Below, one piece after another: positions 47,490 to 56,364 of a stretch of 64,000 bases of DNA (position 1 is the stretch's first letter; the number at the start of each line of letters is the position of its first letter). Below the pieces are notes generated by a model. The model ran no database searches and was not told where the DNA came from. It saw only the letters and a program-made list of their open reading frames with translations. The DNA is taken from NCBI RefSeq assembly GCF_900102145.1, contig NZ_FNBC01000003.1, positions 56,977 through 120,976 on the forward strand. The letters run 5' to 3'. Origin of the DNA: Thermus arciformis. Lineage in GTDB: Bacteria > Deinococcota > Deinococci > Deinococcales > Thermaceae. Position numbers and translations under genes: made by a program.

Positions 47490-48074
47490 ATGATGGAGGG
47501 GATGCGCTGGCGTCCCCTCCTTTTCCTTTTCCTCCTCTCCGCCTGCGCCCGGCCCGACACGGCGCCCCCGGAGCTCGGCCTGGTGGCGCCCCAGGGGGGC
47601 GGGATCGCCCCCGGGCGGGACCTCCTGGTGGAGGGCTACGCCTTTGACCCTTCCGGGGTGGCGGGCGTGCGGGTGGGGGGGCAGGAGGTCCTGCCGGAAG
47701 GGGAGAAGGGCAAGAAGCTTGTCCGCTTCCGCTTCCGCCTACGGGCGCCCGCCTCGGGCCAGGTGGAGCTTCGCCTCGAGGCGGAGGACGCCCGGGGCAA
47801 CCGGGGGGAAAGGCGGGTGCCCCTGGTCTTGGACGCCTCGCCTCCCCGCATCCTGGCGGAGCGGGTGGAAGGGGAGGGAGGCCAGGTGCGGGTCTACGGG
47901 TGGGTGGAGGACAACGTGGGGGTGGAGCGGGTGAGCCTCCAGGTGGGGGGGCGCTTCACCGCCCTTTCCCTGCCCAAAGGGCCGAGGGTGCCCTTCGTGG
48001 TGGAGGCGCCTCGAGGGGCCGTCCTGGTGGCGGTGGACGCGGCGGGGAACCGCTCTTCCCGCCGCCTTCCCTGA
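47490..48074 (+). CDS. Lipoprotein with Ig-like beta-sandwich repeats
   Basis: 194 residues. The N-terminus has a lipobox (LLFLFLLSAC, Cys near residue 19), so it is probably lipid-anchored. Two similar halves follow, each ending in an Asp-rich phrase like AEDARGNRGERRVP or VDAAGNRSSRRLP, as in bacterial Ig-like domains. The start may be the ATG at 47490 or the one at 47502 that follows GGAGGGG. Function unknown. Confidence 0.72.
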   Translation: MMEGMRWRPLLFLFLLSACARPDTAPPELGLVAPQGGGIAPGRDLLVEGYAFDPSGVAGVRVGGQEVLPEGEKGKKLVRFRFRLRAPASGQVELRLEAEDARGNRGERRVPLVLDASPPRILAERVEGEGGQVRVYGWVEDNVGVERVSLQVGGRFTALSLPKGPRVPFVVEAPRGAVLVAVDAAGNRSSRRLP

Positions 48075-48099
48075 AGGCCGTGGTACACTGCCCCTCGGT

Positions 48100-48384
48100 A
48101 TGCGGGAGTCCGGCGAGACCTTGGCCCACCTGGCCCGGGCCTTGAAGGAGACCCCGCCGCGCCGGGAGGCCTCTTCCAGGCTTCGGGAGATCGCCAAGCT
48201 CCTGCACCGCCTGCCGCCTTCGCGGGAGCGGGACGGGCTTTTGGCGGTGGCCTACCTGCGCCTCTACCAGGCCTTGGGGCAGGAGGAGGACTACCTAAGG
48301 GGCTACAGCTACGCCCGCACCTCCCGGGTGGAGGCGGTGCGGCTCATGGCCGAGCGGATGGCCCAAACTTCGGAGGGGGAATGA
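48100..48384 (+). CDS. Hypothetical helical protein
   Basis: 94 residues, almost entirely charged amphipathic helix (LARALKETPPRREASSRLREIAKLLHRLPPSRERDG...), no family recognised. A TACACT box (48084-48089) ends 11 bases before the ATG. Its end overlaps the DUF420 gene by ATGA, supporting real translation. Confidence 0.65.
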   Translation: MRESGETLAHLARALKETPPRREASSRLREIAKLLHRLPPSRERDGLLAVAYLRLYQALGQEEDYLRGYSYARTSRVEAVRLMAERMAQTSEGE

Positions 48385-48818
48385 AGGAGCTCCTGGGGCT
48401 TTTGGCGGTCTGGTCCATCGTCCTTTCGGGCCTGGCCTTGCTCGCGGGTTTGGTCCTCATCCGGAGGGGGAACCGGGTGGGGCACCACCGGGTGATGCTC
48501 ACCGCCACGGGCCTGGCCGCCCTCTTCCTGGTCTTCTACCTGGCCAAGTGGGGGCTTTACGGCGCCACGGCCTACGGGGGCCCCGAGGCCTGGCGGGGGG
48601 CCTACTACTTCCTCCTCCTCACCCACACCCTCCTCGCCGCCCTGAACGGCCCCTTGGCCCTCTACGTCATCTGGCGCGCCTTCCGGGGGGAGTTCGCCTT
48701 CCACAAGCGCTGGGCCAAGGTTCTCGTGCCCATCTGGCTCTACGTGGCCCTCTCGGGCTGGGTCATCTACCTGGTGCTCAGGCGTTACGGGGTGGAGACA
48801 GAGGGCCTCACCTTTTAG
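48381..48818 (+). CDS. DUF420 family membrane protein
   Basis: 145 residues, four membrane segments, with conserved His residues in GHHRVMLTA, LTHTLLAALNGPLAL and HKRWAK as in DUF420. Family members (CtaM-like) take part in cytochrome oxidase or heme maturation in Bacillus relatives; no oxidase genes are nearby, so the role here is unproven. It is convergent with minC over 11 bases. Confidence 0.83.
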   Translation: MKELLGLLAVWSIVLSGLALLAGLVLIRRGNRVGHHRVMLTATGLAALFLVFYLAKWGLYGATAYGGPEAWRGAYYFLLLTHTLLAALNGPLALYVIWRAFRGEFAFHKRWAKVLVPIWLYVALSGWVIYLVLRRYGVETEGLTF

Positions 48819-49335
48819 CCCAGGGTTCCACCACGATCTGGCCTCCCTCCACCCGGGCCCGCTCGGGGCCTTTGGCCTTATCCCCTTCGGGGGCCTGGGC
48901 CAGGTGGGGGCCGATGCGCACCTGCTTGGCGGCGAGCTCCAGGGCAAAGATGAAGCGCCCCTCGTCCCCGCCTGCCCCGGCGTGGGCCAGGCCCCGGAGC
49001 TTCCCCACCACGATCACGTCCCCCCCCGCCACCACCTCCGCCCCCGGGTTCACGTCCCCCAGGACCACCACGGTGCCCGGGTGCTCCACCCTTTCCCCGG
49101 AGCGCAGGGTCTTGGCCACCACCAGGGTGCCCACGGAAAGGCGGCCTCTTGGGGGGATTAGGGTGAGGGGCCGCCCCAGGGCGAGGAGGGCCTTAAGGAC
49201 CTCCTGGTCCACGGGGCCCGCCACCTCCACCTCCAGAGGCAGGCCCTCGGGCAGGTCCAGGGCCCGGATGGCCTCGGGGGTTTCCCCGCCGTCTAGCCGG
49301 AGGGCCAAGGCCTTGGGGGTGGCGCGAAGCCGCAT
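48808..49335 (-). CDS. minC: Septum site-determining protein MinC
   Basis: 175 residues. N-terminal part is a short domain (about 65 residues) and the C-terminal beta-helix has the MinC repeats (GTLVVAKTLRSGERVEHPGTVVVLGDVNPGAEVVAGGDVIVVGKLRGLAHAGAGG, then FALELAAKQVRIG). MinC with MinD inhibits FtsZ assembly away from mid-cell. minD is not in the window. The gene lies 9 bases after the PBP2 stop, at the end of the shape cluster. Confidence 0.9.
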   Translation of the reverse strand: MRLRATPKALALRLDGGETPEAIRALDLPEGLPLEVEVAGPVDQEVLKALLALGRPLTLIPPRGRLSVGTLVVAKTLRSGERVEHPGTVVVLGDVNPGAEVVAGGDVIVVGKLRGLAHAGAGGDEGRFIFALELAAKQVRIGPHLAQAPEGDKAKGPERARVEGGQIVVEPWAKR

Positions 49336-49344
49336 GAGGCCATT

Positions 49345-51078
49345 CTACCGGGCCTCCACCCCCCAGTAGGCGGCCATCACCTTCTTCACCGCCGGCAGGG
49401 CCACCCGGCTTCCCTCCCCGCCGTTTTCAAAGAAGGCCACCACCACCAAGGGCGGGTAGGGGCTTCCGTCGGTGGGGCCGTAGCCCATGTACCAGGCGTG
49501 TTCCAGCCCCGCCCGTTTGCCCGGGGTCTCCGCGGTGCCGGTCTTGCCCCCCGTGGGCACGGGGAAGTCCCCCAGGACGTGCCGGGCCGTGCCCTCGGTC
49601 ACGGTCTTGCGCAGGCCCTCCTGCAGGACCTGCCAGAAGCGCCCGGGCACCTTTTCCCCTTCCGGGCGCACCTCGGTGGGGCCCAGGCGCTTCACCAGGT
49701 GCAGCCGGGGTTTGAACCCGCTGTTGGCGATGGTGGCGAGCATCCGGGCGATCTGGGCGGGAGTGGCGAGGATGGCCCCCTGGCCGATGGCCACGGAGAG
49801 GGTCTCCCCCGGGTACCAGGGTTCCTTGAAGGTCTCCTGCTTCCAGGCCCGGGTGGGGAGGAGGCCCGTCTTCTCGGCCACCTCCAGCCCCGTGGCCTCC
49901 CCCAGGCCCAAAAAACGCGCCCGCTTCGCCAGACGGTCCACCACGCCCAGGGGGTCCTGGGCCACCGCCTGGTAGTACCAGGTGTTGCAGCTCCAGGCGA
50001 TGGCCTCCTTGACGGTCATGGGGCCCATGTCCCTGGCCGCCCAGTTGCGCCGCACCTGGCCGCCGAAGACGATGTAGGGGCTGCAGCGGAAGGTGGTGGA
50101 AGGGCTCACGTACCCCTCCTCCAGGAGGGCGTAGCTCGTGGCCAGCTTGAAGGTGGAACCCGGGGTGTAGGGCTGGACCGCCCGGTTGAGCAGGGGGAGG
50201 TCGGGGTCCTGGAAGAGGGCCGCCGCCTCCTTGGGCACCGGGCGCTTGGCGAAGAGGTTGGGGTCAAAGGAGGGGGAGGAGGCCATGGCCAGGACCTCCC
50301 CGGTCCTGGGGTTCAGGGCCACGATGGCTCCCTTCGCCCTGCGGGCCGGGGGAAGGCCCTGGAGGCGCCTTCCCGCGTTGATGTCGGCCAGGGCCTCCTC
50401 CAGGGCCCTTTCCGCCGCCCGCTGCAGGTCCAGGTCCAGGGTGAGGACCACGTCCTGGCCGGGTACGGGCTCCTCCAGAACGGTTTCCCGGAGGCGTTCC
50501 CCCCGGACGTTCACCTCCACGGCCTTCACCCCTCGCTTGCCCCTCAGGTAGGGCTCCAGGGCGGCCTCGAGGCCCGCCTGCCCCACCTCCTCCTCGGGGC
50601 TGTAGCCCTGCTTCACCTGCTCCGCGTTGGCCAGGAGGACGTAGCCCAAGACCGGCCCGGATATGGGGTTGGGGTAGTGGCGCTCCACCCGCTCCACGAG
50701 CTTCAGGTTCTTCTGGCCCGCGGTGAGCTCGGCTAGGGTGGGGAGGAGGTGCTCCGGGACCCCCGCCTTGAGCACCACGGGGCCCTGGGCCTTGGGGAGC
50801 TCCTTAAGCCCTAAAAGGGGCAGGAGCCTTTCCTTAAAGAGGACCTCGCCTCCTTCGTAGACCAGGTCCACCGCCAGGCGGTCTTGGGCGATGACCCGGC
50901 CCTTGCGGTCCAGGATCCGCCCCCTGGGGGCGGGGAGGCCCTCGGTCTTGAGGTAGTTGCCCCGGCTTTTCAGGGCGTAGCGCTCGTGCTCCCACACCTG
51001 GAGCTGCCACGCCCTAAGCCCCAAGAGGCCGAAGGCCAGGAGGAAGAACACCATGAGGCTGTAAAGGCGGCCTTTCAT
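49345..51078 (-). CDS. mrdA: Penicillin-binding protein 2 (class B, elongasome)
   Basis: 577 residues: one N-terminal membrane anchor, a pedestal/dimerisation domain, and the transpeptidase domain with YTPGSTFKLA (active Ser), SCNTWYY and GKTGTAETPG. Encoded with mreC and mreD, so it should cross-link side-wall peptidoglycan in the elongasome. The ATGA junction with mreD implies coupled translation. RodA is not present here. Confidence 0.95.
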   Translation of the reverse strand: MKGRLYSLMVFFLLAFGLLGLRAWQLQVWEHERYALKSRGNYLKTEGLPAPRGRILDRKGRVIAQDRLAVDLVYEGGEVLFKERLLPLLGLKELPKAQGPVVLKAGVPEHLLPTLAELTAGQKNLKLVERVERHYPNPISGPVLGYVLLANAEQVKQGYSPEEEVGQAGLEAALEPYLRGKRGVKAVEVNVRGERLRETVLEEPVPGQDVVLTLDLDLQRAAERALEEALADINAGRRLQGLPPARRAKGAIVALNPRTGEVLAMASSPSFDPNLFAKRPVPKEAAALFQDPDLPLLNRAVQPYTPGSTFKLATSYALLEEGYVSPSTTFRCSPYIVFGGQVRRNWAARDMGPMTVKEAIAWSCNTWYYQAVAQDPLGVVDRLAKRARFLGLGEATGLEVAEKTGLLPTRAWKQETFKEPWYPGETLSVAIGQGAILATPAQIARMLATIANSGFKPRLHLVKRLGPTEVRPEGEKVPGRFWQVLQEGLRKTVTEGTARHVLGDFPVPTGGKTGTAETPGKRAGLEHAWYMGYGPTDGSPYPPLVVVAFFENGGEGSRVALPAVKKVMAAYWGVEAR

Positions 51079-51527
51079 GCCGGCTTACCTAGGCGCAGGG
51101 CGAGGAGGTAGAAGGGCAGGGTGAAAAGCCCTTCCAGGAAGATGTCCCGGAGGAGAAGGGGAGGCAGGTCCAGGCGGAGCCAGTAGGCCACCAGGAAGTA
51201 CCCGAGCCACTTGGCGAAAAAGGCCCACAAGAAGGCGGAAAGAAGGGGGAGGTAGCCCTCCGGGGCGAGGCGGCGGCTTGCGGCGTAGAAGGCGTAGGCG
51301 GCCAGCACCAGGCCCACGGCGTGGAGCCCCAGAAGGCCGTAGCCCAGGAGGTCTTGGAGGAGGCCCAAGGCGAAGGCCACGGGCAAGCCCAGGTAAAAGG
51401 GCCTCCTGGCGGCGTACCCCAGGGCCAGGACCAGGAAGAGGTCGGGGGCCATGGCCCCTTGGGGCCAAAGGGCGGAAAGAAGCCCGTAGAGGAGAAGGGT
51501 GAGGAGGAGGGCGAGGAAAGGCTTCAT
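51075..51527 (-). CDS. mreD: Rod shape-determining protein MreD
   Basis: 150 residues, five or six membrane segments, with YGLLSALWPQGAMAPDLFLVLALGYAA and FALGLLQDLLGYGLLGLHAVGLVL typical of MreD. It is an integral-membrane elongasome subunit. ATGA overlaps join it to mreC and to PBP2. Charge is low, as expected for the family. Confidence 0.92.
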   Translation of the reverse strand: MKPFLALLLTLLLYGLLSALWPQGAMAPDLFLVLALGYAARRPFYLGLPVAFALGLLQDLLGYGLLGLHAVGLVLAAYAFYAASRRLAPEGYLPLLSAFLWAFFAKWLGYFLVAYWLRLDLPPLLLRDIFLEGLFTLPFYLLALRLGKPA

Positions 51528-52312
51528 AGGGGCTTCAGCACCATGACCTCTTCCAGCAAGGAGAGGTCCACCAGGGGGCGGACCCAGGCCCGTAGCTTCA
51601 GCCCCCCCGAGGCCCTTTCCACCCGCTCCACCTTGCCCACGGGGATGCCGTCCGGGAAAAGCCCCAAGGGGGCCCCCGTGAGGAGGAGGTCCCCCGGGGC
51701 CAGCCGGACGCTTGGAGGGAACTCCGCCAGGAGGCGGCCGGGGGGGGCTCCCCGGGCGATGCCTCTACCCGGGGCCTTCTCGGGGCGCACCCCCACCTGG
51801 CTTTCCGGGTCCAGAAGGGTGCGCACCAGGGCCCGGCGCTCCTCCACCTCCACCACCAGGCCCACGAGCCCCTCGGGGGCGGTGACGGGCATGCCCACCC
51901 GGAGGCCGTCCCGCTCGCCCAGGCCCAGGACCAGGCGGCGGTAAAGCCCCGAGAGGTCCTCCCCCACCACGGGGGCCACGGCCCAAAGCCCCGGGGCCTG
52001 GCTTTGGCGGACCCTCAGGGCCCGCTCCAGCTGGCCCACCTTGAGGGCGAGGCGCTTGTTCTCCGCCTCCAAGAGGGCCACCCTGGCCCTAAGGGCCCGG
52101 TTCTCCCCGTAGAGGTCCTGGCGGTTGGCCAAAGCGCTCCAGGCGGCCTTCAGGTTCTGCCCCAGGCGGTGGCCCCAGGCGGGCAAGGGGGCGGTGAGGG
52201 GGGAGAGGAGGAGGTTGAGCCTGGGGACCAGGGGCCGGGTGAGGGCGGCCAAGGCCAGGCCCGCGAAGAGGAGGAGGAGGAGAAGGCCCCGGCGGAGGGC
52301 GGTTTCCCTCAT
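51524..52312 (-). CDS. mreC: Rod shape-determining protein MreC
   Basis: 262 residues: a membrane segment near the N-terminus, a coiled-coil ([33 protein letters not shown]), then the two beta-barrel domains ([57 protein letters not shown]). It links the elongasome to the periplasm. The ATG overlaps the maf stop; the ORF reaching far upstream is an artefact. mreB is not in the window. Confidence 0.94.
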   Translation of the reverse strand: MRETALRRGLLLLLLFAGLALAALTRPLVPRLNLLLSPLTAPLPAWGHRLGQNLKAAWSALANRQDLYGENRALRARVALLEAENKRLALKVGQLERALRVRQSQAPGLWAVAPVVGEDLSGLYRRLVLGLGERDGLRVGMPVTAPEGLVGLVVEVEERRALVRTLLDPESQVGVRPEKAPGRGIARGAPPGRLLAEFPPSVRLAPGDLLLTGAPLGLFPDGIPVGKVERVERASGGLKLRAWVRPLVDLSLLEEVMVLKPL

Positions 52313-52872
52313 GGCCGAAACCCCCGTTCCCAAAGGAGGGTGAAGACCCGGGCCACGGGGAGGCCCACCACGGTGTAGAAGTCCCCCTCCACCCGCTCCA
52401 GGAGGGCCATACCGAGCCCCTGGGCCCCGTAGCCCCCCGCCTTGTCCAGGCCCTCGCCGCTTCCCACGTACCAGGCGATCTCCTCCTCGGAAAGGGGCCG
52501 GAAGAAGACCTTGGCCGTGTGCACCTCCTCCACCACCTCCTTGGGGGTGCGGAGGTAAAAGGCGGTGTGCACCAGGTGGGGCCTGCCTGAGAGGCGCCTT
52601 AGGAAGAGGCGGTTTTCCTCCGGGTCCTTGGGCTTGCCCAGGACCTCCCCGTCCAGGTCCACCACGGTGTCCGCGGCCAGGACCCATTCCCCCTCCACGG
52701 CCTCCCCCTTGCGCCGGGCCAGGGCCTGGGCCAGGGCCTTGGGGGGGAGGGGGAGGTTTTCTTCCTCCACTCCCGGCACCACCACCTGCACCCGGTAGCC
52801 GAGGGCCTTTAGGAGGGCTTTCCGCCTGGGGCTTCCCGAGGCCAGGATCAGAGGGGGCTTCCCGCTTCCCAA
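52309..52872 (-). CDS. maf: Maf-family nucleotide pyrophosphatase
   Basis: 187 residues: [18 protein letters not shown] at the start, [17 protein letters not shown] in the middle and [12 protein letters not shown] near the end are the Maf signature. Such enzymes hydrolyse dTTP/UTP or modified nucleotides and affect septation. The start is a TTG; the gene overlaps the end of the PLD gene by 25 bases. Confidence 0.93.
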   Translation of the reverse strand: MGSGKPPLILASGSPRRKALLKALGYRVQVVVPGVEEENLPLPPKALAQALARRKGEAVEGEWVLAADTVVDLDGEVLGKPKDPEENRLFLRRLSGRPHLVHTAFYLRTPKEVVEEVHTAKVFFRPLSEEEIAWYVGSGEGLDKAGGYGAQGLGMALLERVEGDFYTVVGLPVARVFTLLWERGFRP

Positions 52873-53972
52873 AGCCTCAACACCTCCTTCCGGTAGCGCT
52901 CCGCCAGGCTCGGGCTTTGGAGCACGAGGAGGTTCTCGTTGTTCACCCCGTAGGCCCGGGCGGTGAAGTTGTAGCTCCCGGTGACAACGTAGGTGCCGTC
53001 CAGGACCAGGACCTTGTGGTGCATGGTATAGGGGTTGCCGTCCTGGCGCACGGGGATGCCCGCCTTAAGGAGGTCCTCCTCGAGGCTATCTTGGAGGTTG
53101 CGGCGTTCCAGGAGGACCCGCACCGAAACGCCCCGGCGGTGGGCCCGCTCTAGGGCCTCCACCAGCTTTCGGTCGGTGAGGACGAAGGCGGCCACCAGGA
53201 TCTCCTTTTGGGCGCGGGCCACGGCCTCCAGGAGGGCTTCCCGCGCCTTGGCCCCGCCCTTGGGGCTGAAGTAGGCCACGCCCTCTACCCCCTCCAGGGC
53301 GAAGGCCACGGGCTCCCCCAGGCCTTCCTTCTCCCCCCTGAAGAGGGCCTCAAACTCCCGGGCGTACCCCTGGGCCAGGGTGGGGGAGGGGAGGAGGAGG
53401 CTGTTCTCGTTGTTGCGGGCGAAGGCGTTCCAGGTCATGTTGGTGCTCCCCGTCCAGACGGCCTTCCCGTCCACCACCAGGAACTTGTGGTGCATGAAGC
53501 CCTCCCGCTCGTCGTAGCAGACGGGGATGCCGGCCACCTCCTCGCAGTCTATGGAGGTGGGGCGCACCCTCTCCCGGAGGGCCGCCCGGGGTACCCTCGG
53601 GGGCTCTTGGGTCTGGCCCAGGCTTGCCGCCACCAAATAGCGGCGGAAGTCCTCCCGGTAGTCGCTTTCCCCATAGAGCCGCACCCTCACCCCCCGCGCC
53701 TTGGCCCGGAGGAGGCCCTGGGCGATCTCCAGGTCGCGGAACTCGTAGAAGGCCCCTTCCAGGCTTTCCCGGGCCCCGTCCATGAGGGCGAGGAGGCGGG
53801 CCTTGGCCCTTGGCCCTTCCTCCGGCATGAAGTAGACCTCGGCCGCTCCCGCCTCGGCGGGCGGGGCAGGCCTCGGCCGGAGCTCCTGAAAGAGCCAAAG
53901 GAAGAGGAGGACCAGGAGGAGGAGGTAGCCGGGAAGCCCGGCGATCTCCTTCCTTCGGCGCTTAGTACCCAT
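52848..53972 (-). CDS. Membrane-anchored phospholipase D-like protein
   Basis: 374 residues: one N-terminal membrane anchor (residues about 14-30) followed by two PLD repeats, each with a complete HKD motif (HHKFLVVDG with WTGSTNMT, and HHKVLVLDG with VTGSYNFT). Such proteins may be nucleases, cardiolipin synthases or transphosphatidylases; two HKD motifs on one chain with a short anchor fit an extracellular or periplasmic nuclease as well. Encoded in the deoC-maf-mre run and overlapping deoC by 11 bases. Confidence 0.85.
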   Translation of the reverse strand: MGTKRRRKEIAGLPGYLLLLVLLFLWLFQELRPRPAPPAEAGAAEVYFMPEEGPRAKARLLALMDGARESLEGAFYEFRDLEIAQGLLRAKARGVRVRLYGESDYREDFRRYLVAASLGQTQEPPRVPRAALRERVRPTSIDCEEVAGIPVCYDEREGFMHHKFLVVDGKAVWTGSTNMTWNAFARNNENSLLLPSPTLAQGYAREFEALFRGEKEGLGEPVAFALEGVEGVAYFSPKGGAKAREALLEAVARAQKEILVAAFVLTDRKLVEALERAHRRGVSVRVLLERRNLQDSLEEDLLKAGIPVRQDGNPYTMHHKVLVLDGTYVVTGSYNFTARAYGVNNENLLVLQSPSLAERYRKEVLRLWEAGSPL

Positions 53973-54621
53973 GCCCCTCCTCGCCCCGCACCAGGGCCAC
54001 CCCACTGGAGGTGCCAAGGCGGCTCGCCCCGGCCCTCAGCATCCTCAAGGCGGTCTCCCGGTCCCGGATGCCCCCTGCCGCCTTCACCTGGGCCCGGCCC
54101 TGGGCCACCCGGACCAAAAGGGCCACGTCCTCGAGGCTCGCCCCCCGGGGGCCGAAGCCCGTGGAGGTCTTGAGGAAGTCCGCCCCGCCCCGGATGGCCG
54201 CCTCCGCCAGGCCCGCCACCTCCTCCGGGGAGAAGTACCCCGTTTCCAGGATCACCTTGAGCACCGCCTTGGGGACGGCTTCCCGCACGGCCCGCACCTC
54301 GGCCTCCAGGTAGTCCAGGTCCCCCGCCTTGGCCCGGCCCAGGTGGAGGACCATGTCCACCTCGTCCGCCCCCCGGGCGAAGGCGAGGGCGGCCTCCTGG
54401 GCCTTCACCTCCTTCTCCTGGTAGCCCAGGGGGAAGCCCACCACCGTCACCAGGCGAAAGGGCGCATAGGGGTAGCGGGCCCTCACCCAGGCCACGTAGG
54501 AAGGGGGGATGCAGAGGCCATAGAAGCCGTACTCCAGCGCCTCCTCCGCCGCCTTCGCCACCTCCTCGAGGGTGGCGGTGGGCTTGAGGAGGGTGTGGTC
54601 AATGTGGGCGGCCAGGTCCAT
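53962..54621 (-). CDS. deoC: Deoxyribose-phosphate aldolase
   Basis: 219 residues of class I aldolase: HIDHTLLKPTAT, LCIPPSYV, VVGFPLG, EVDMVLHLG, VILETGY (Schiff-base region), and KTSTGFG, KAAGGIRD. It cuts deoxyribose 5-phosphate to acetaldehyde and glyceraldehyde 3-phosphate in nucleoside salvage. A TATGAT box (54630-54635, minus strand) lies 9 bases upstream, giving a very short leader. Confidence 0.95.
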   Translation of the reverse strand: MDLAAHIDHTLLKPTATLEEVAKAAEEALEYGFYGLCIPPSYVAWVRARYPYAPFRLVTVVGFPLGYQEKEVKAQEAALAFARGADEVDMVLHLGRAKAGDLDYLEAEVRAVREAVPKAVLKVILETGYFSPEEVAGLAEAAIRGGADFLKTSTGFGPRGASLEDVALLVRVAQGRAQVKAAGGIRDRETALRMLRAGASRLGTSSGVALVRGEEGHGY

Positions 54622-54646
54622 ACCCCGCCATCATACGGGACCCACG

Positions 54647-54655
54647 TGATAGGAT
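54647..54655 (+). promoter_or_regulatory. Extended -10 promoter for ychF
   Basis: TG-A-TAGGAT, an extended -10 form, with no good -35. The transcript would begin just before the hairpin at 54662 and so carry it. Confidence 0.5.
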
Positions 54656-54661
54656 GGAAAG

Positions 54662-54684
54662 AGGCCCCGCTTGGGGCTTTTTTT
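54662..54684 (+). terminator. Terminator-like hairpin in the ychF leader
   Basis: GCCCC-GCTT-GGGGC followed by seven T, 12 bases before the ychF ATG and downstream of its apparent promoter. It would act as an attenuator of ychF. On the minus strand the run is A, so it cannot serve deoC. Confidence 0.65.
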
Positions 54685-54695
54685 GAGGTCCTAAG

Positions 54696-55802
54696 ATGCT
54701 TGCCGTAGGAATCGTAGGTCTACCCAACGTGGGCAAGTCCACCCTCTTCAACGCCCTCACCCGGGCGAACGCCCTCGCCGCCAACTACCCCTTCGCCACC
54801 ATAGACAAGAACGTGGGGGTGGTGCCCCTGGAGGACGAGAGGCTTTACGCCCTCCAGAGGACCTTCGCCAAGGGGGAGAGGGTTCCGCCCGTGGTGCCCA
54901 CCCACGTGGAGTTCGTGGACATCGCCGGCCTCGTCAGGGGGGCCCACAAGGGGGAGGGGCTTGGCAACCAGTTCCTGGCCCACATCCGCGAGGTGGCGGC
55001 CATCGCCCACGTCCTCCGCTGCTTCCCCGACCCCGACGTGGTCCACGTCATGGGCCGGGTGGACCCCTTGGAGGACGCCGAGGTGGTGGAGACGGAGCTC
55101 CTCCTCGCCGACCTCGCCACCCTGGAAAGGCGGCTTGAGCGCCTAAGAAAGGAGGCCAGGGCCGACCGGGAGAAGCTTCCCCTCTTGGAGGTGGCGGAAG
55201 GCCTCCACGCCCACCTCCAGGAAGGCAGGCCCGCCCGCACCTTTCCCCCTTCCGAGGCCCTCGGCCGCTTCCTCAAGGAGACCCCCCTCCTCACCGCCAA
55301 GCCCGTGATCTACGTGGCCAACGTGGCCGAGGAGGACCTGCCCGACGGCCGGGGAAACCCTCACGTGGAGGCGGTGCGGCGGAAGGCGGAGGAAGAGGGG
55401 GCCGAGGTGGTGGTGGTCTCGGCCAGGCTCGAGGCCGAGCTCGCCGAGCTTTCCCAGGAGGAGGCCAAGGAGCTCCTTTCGGCCTACGGCCTCCGGGAAA
55501 GCGGCCTCCAGCGCCTCGCCCAGGCGGGCTACCGCGCCCTAGGCCTCCTCACCTTCTTCACCGCCGGGGAGAAGGAGGTGCGGGCCTGGACCGTGCCCCG
55601 GGGCACCAAGGCCCCCAAGGCCGCCGGGGAGATCCACTCCGACATGGAGCGGGGCTTCATCCGGGCCGAGGTCATCCCCTGGGACAGGCTGGTGGAGGCC
55701 GGGGGGTGGGCGAGGGCCAAGGAGCGGGGCTGGGTGCGCCTTGAGGGCAAGGACTACGAGGTCCAGGACGGGGATGTCCTCTACATCCTCTTCAGCGTTT
55801 GA
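54696..55802 (+). CDS. ychF: Redox-regulated ATPase YchF (Obg family)
   Basis: 368 residues: [15 protein letters not shown] (P-loop, residues 8-22), [25 protein letters not shown], a helical insert, and a C-terminal TGS domain ([33 protein letters not shown]). YchF binds ribosomes and hydrolyses ATP rather than GTP. A terminator-like hairpin lies in its leader. The stop codon TGA is inside the -35 box of the tRNA-Gln promoter. Confidence 0.95.
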   Translation: MLAVGIVGLPNVGKSTLFNALTRANALAANYPFATIDKNVGVVPLEDERLYALQRTFAKGERVPPVVPTHVEFVDIAGLVRGAHKGEGLGNQFLAHIREVAAIAHVLRCFPDPDVVHVMGRVDPLEDAEVVETELLLADLATLERRLERLRKEARADREKLPLLEVAEGLHAHLQEGRPARTFPPSEALGRFLKETPLLTAKPVIYVANVAEEDLPDGRGNPHVEAVRRKAEEEGAEVVVVSARLEAELAELSQEEAKELLSAYGLRESGLQRLAQAGYRALGLLTFFTAGEKEVRAWTVPRGTKAPKAAGEIHSDMERGFIRAEVIPWDRLVEAGGWARAKERGWVRLEGKDYEVQDGDVLYILFSV

Positions 55803-55827
55803 CGCCCCACCGCTTTTGCTCTACAAT
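55799..55827 (+). promoter_or_regulatory. Sigma-A promoter for tRNA-Gln
   Basis: TTGACG (55799-55804) overlapping the ychF stop, exact 17-base spacer, TACAAT (55822-55827), 13 bases before the mature tRNA. Confidence 0.8.
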
Positions 55828-55840
55828 CGGGCTTGGCCGC

Positions 55841-55914
55841 TGGGGCGTCGTCTAATGGCAGGACAGCGGACTTTGGATCCGCCGGTCGTGGTTCGAGTCC
55901 ACGCGCCCCAGCCA
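55841..55914 (+). tRNA. tRNA-Gln (TTG anticodon)
   Basis: Acceptor TGGGGCG/CGCCCCA, D arm GTC...GAC region with TAATGGCA loop, anticodon stem GCGGA/TCCGC with loop CTTTGGA (anticodon TTG), T arm CGTGG-TTCGAGT-CCACG, G discriminator and encoded CCA. Confidence 0.96.
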
Positions 55915-55945
55915 AAATTTTCACATCCTTTTCGCAGGGTCCGGG

Positions 55946-55951
55946 TAGACT
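55946..55951 (+). promoter_or_regulatory. -10 box for the receiver gene
   Basis: TAGACT ending 7 bases before a GTG start, so a leaderless GTG mRNA is predicted; TTCACA at 20 bases is a poor -35. Confidence 0.5.
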
Positions 55952-55957
55952 GCCCCC

Positions 55958-56320
55958 GTGGCGGCCGACTATCCGGGCCTACTCCTATTAAGCCGCAACG
56001 AGGCCTTGCGGGCCTACGTGGAGCTGGTTCTTTCGGAGAAGGGGATCCCCCTTCGCGCCTTTGACCTGGCCCGGGAAGGTCTTTTCTGGCTTCTGGACAA
56101 CACCCCCCGCCACATCCTCGTGGACGAGGACCTGGACGTGGACCCCTTCGCCGTGGCCACCCGCATCCGCCACGTGCGGCGGCTCAAGGAGGTCCCCTTG
56201 GCGGTCCTCATCTCCCCCCAGGAAAAGCTTCGCGCCACCGCCGAGGTGGTGCGGGTAACCCCCATAGAGAAGCCCCTGACCCGGGAGAAGCTCTTTCGGT
56301 TCCTGGGGCTTTCGGCCTAA
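55958..56320 (+). CDS. Stand-alone receiver-like protein
   Basis: 120 residues of CheY-like fold: LLLLSRNEALRAYVELVLSEKGI, a DxD-type site in HILVDEDLD (possible phospho-acceptor), and the conserved Lys in PIEKPLTREKL. The usual two acidic residues after the first strand are replaced by SRN, so phosphorylation is doubtful. No output domain. A histidine kinase gene lies 3 kb downstream, but a link is speculative. Confidence 0.75.
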   Translation: MAADYPGLLLLSRNEALRAYVELVLSEKGIPLRAFDLAREGLFWLLDNTPRHILVDEDLDVDPFAVATRIRHVRRLKEVPLAVLISPQEKLRATAEVVRVTPIEKPLTREKLFRFLGLSA

Positions 56321-56364
56321 GGGCCTCCGCGGGTTACGGGGAAGCCTTGGGTAAACTTAAGGGC

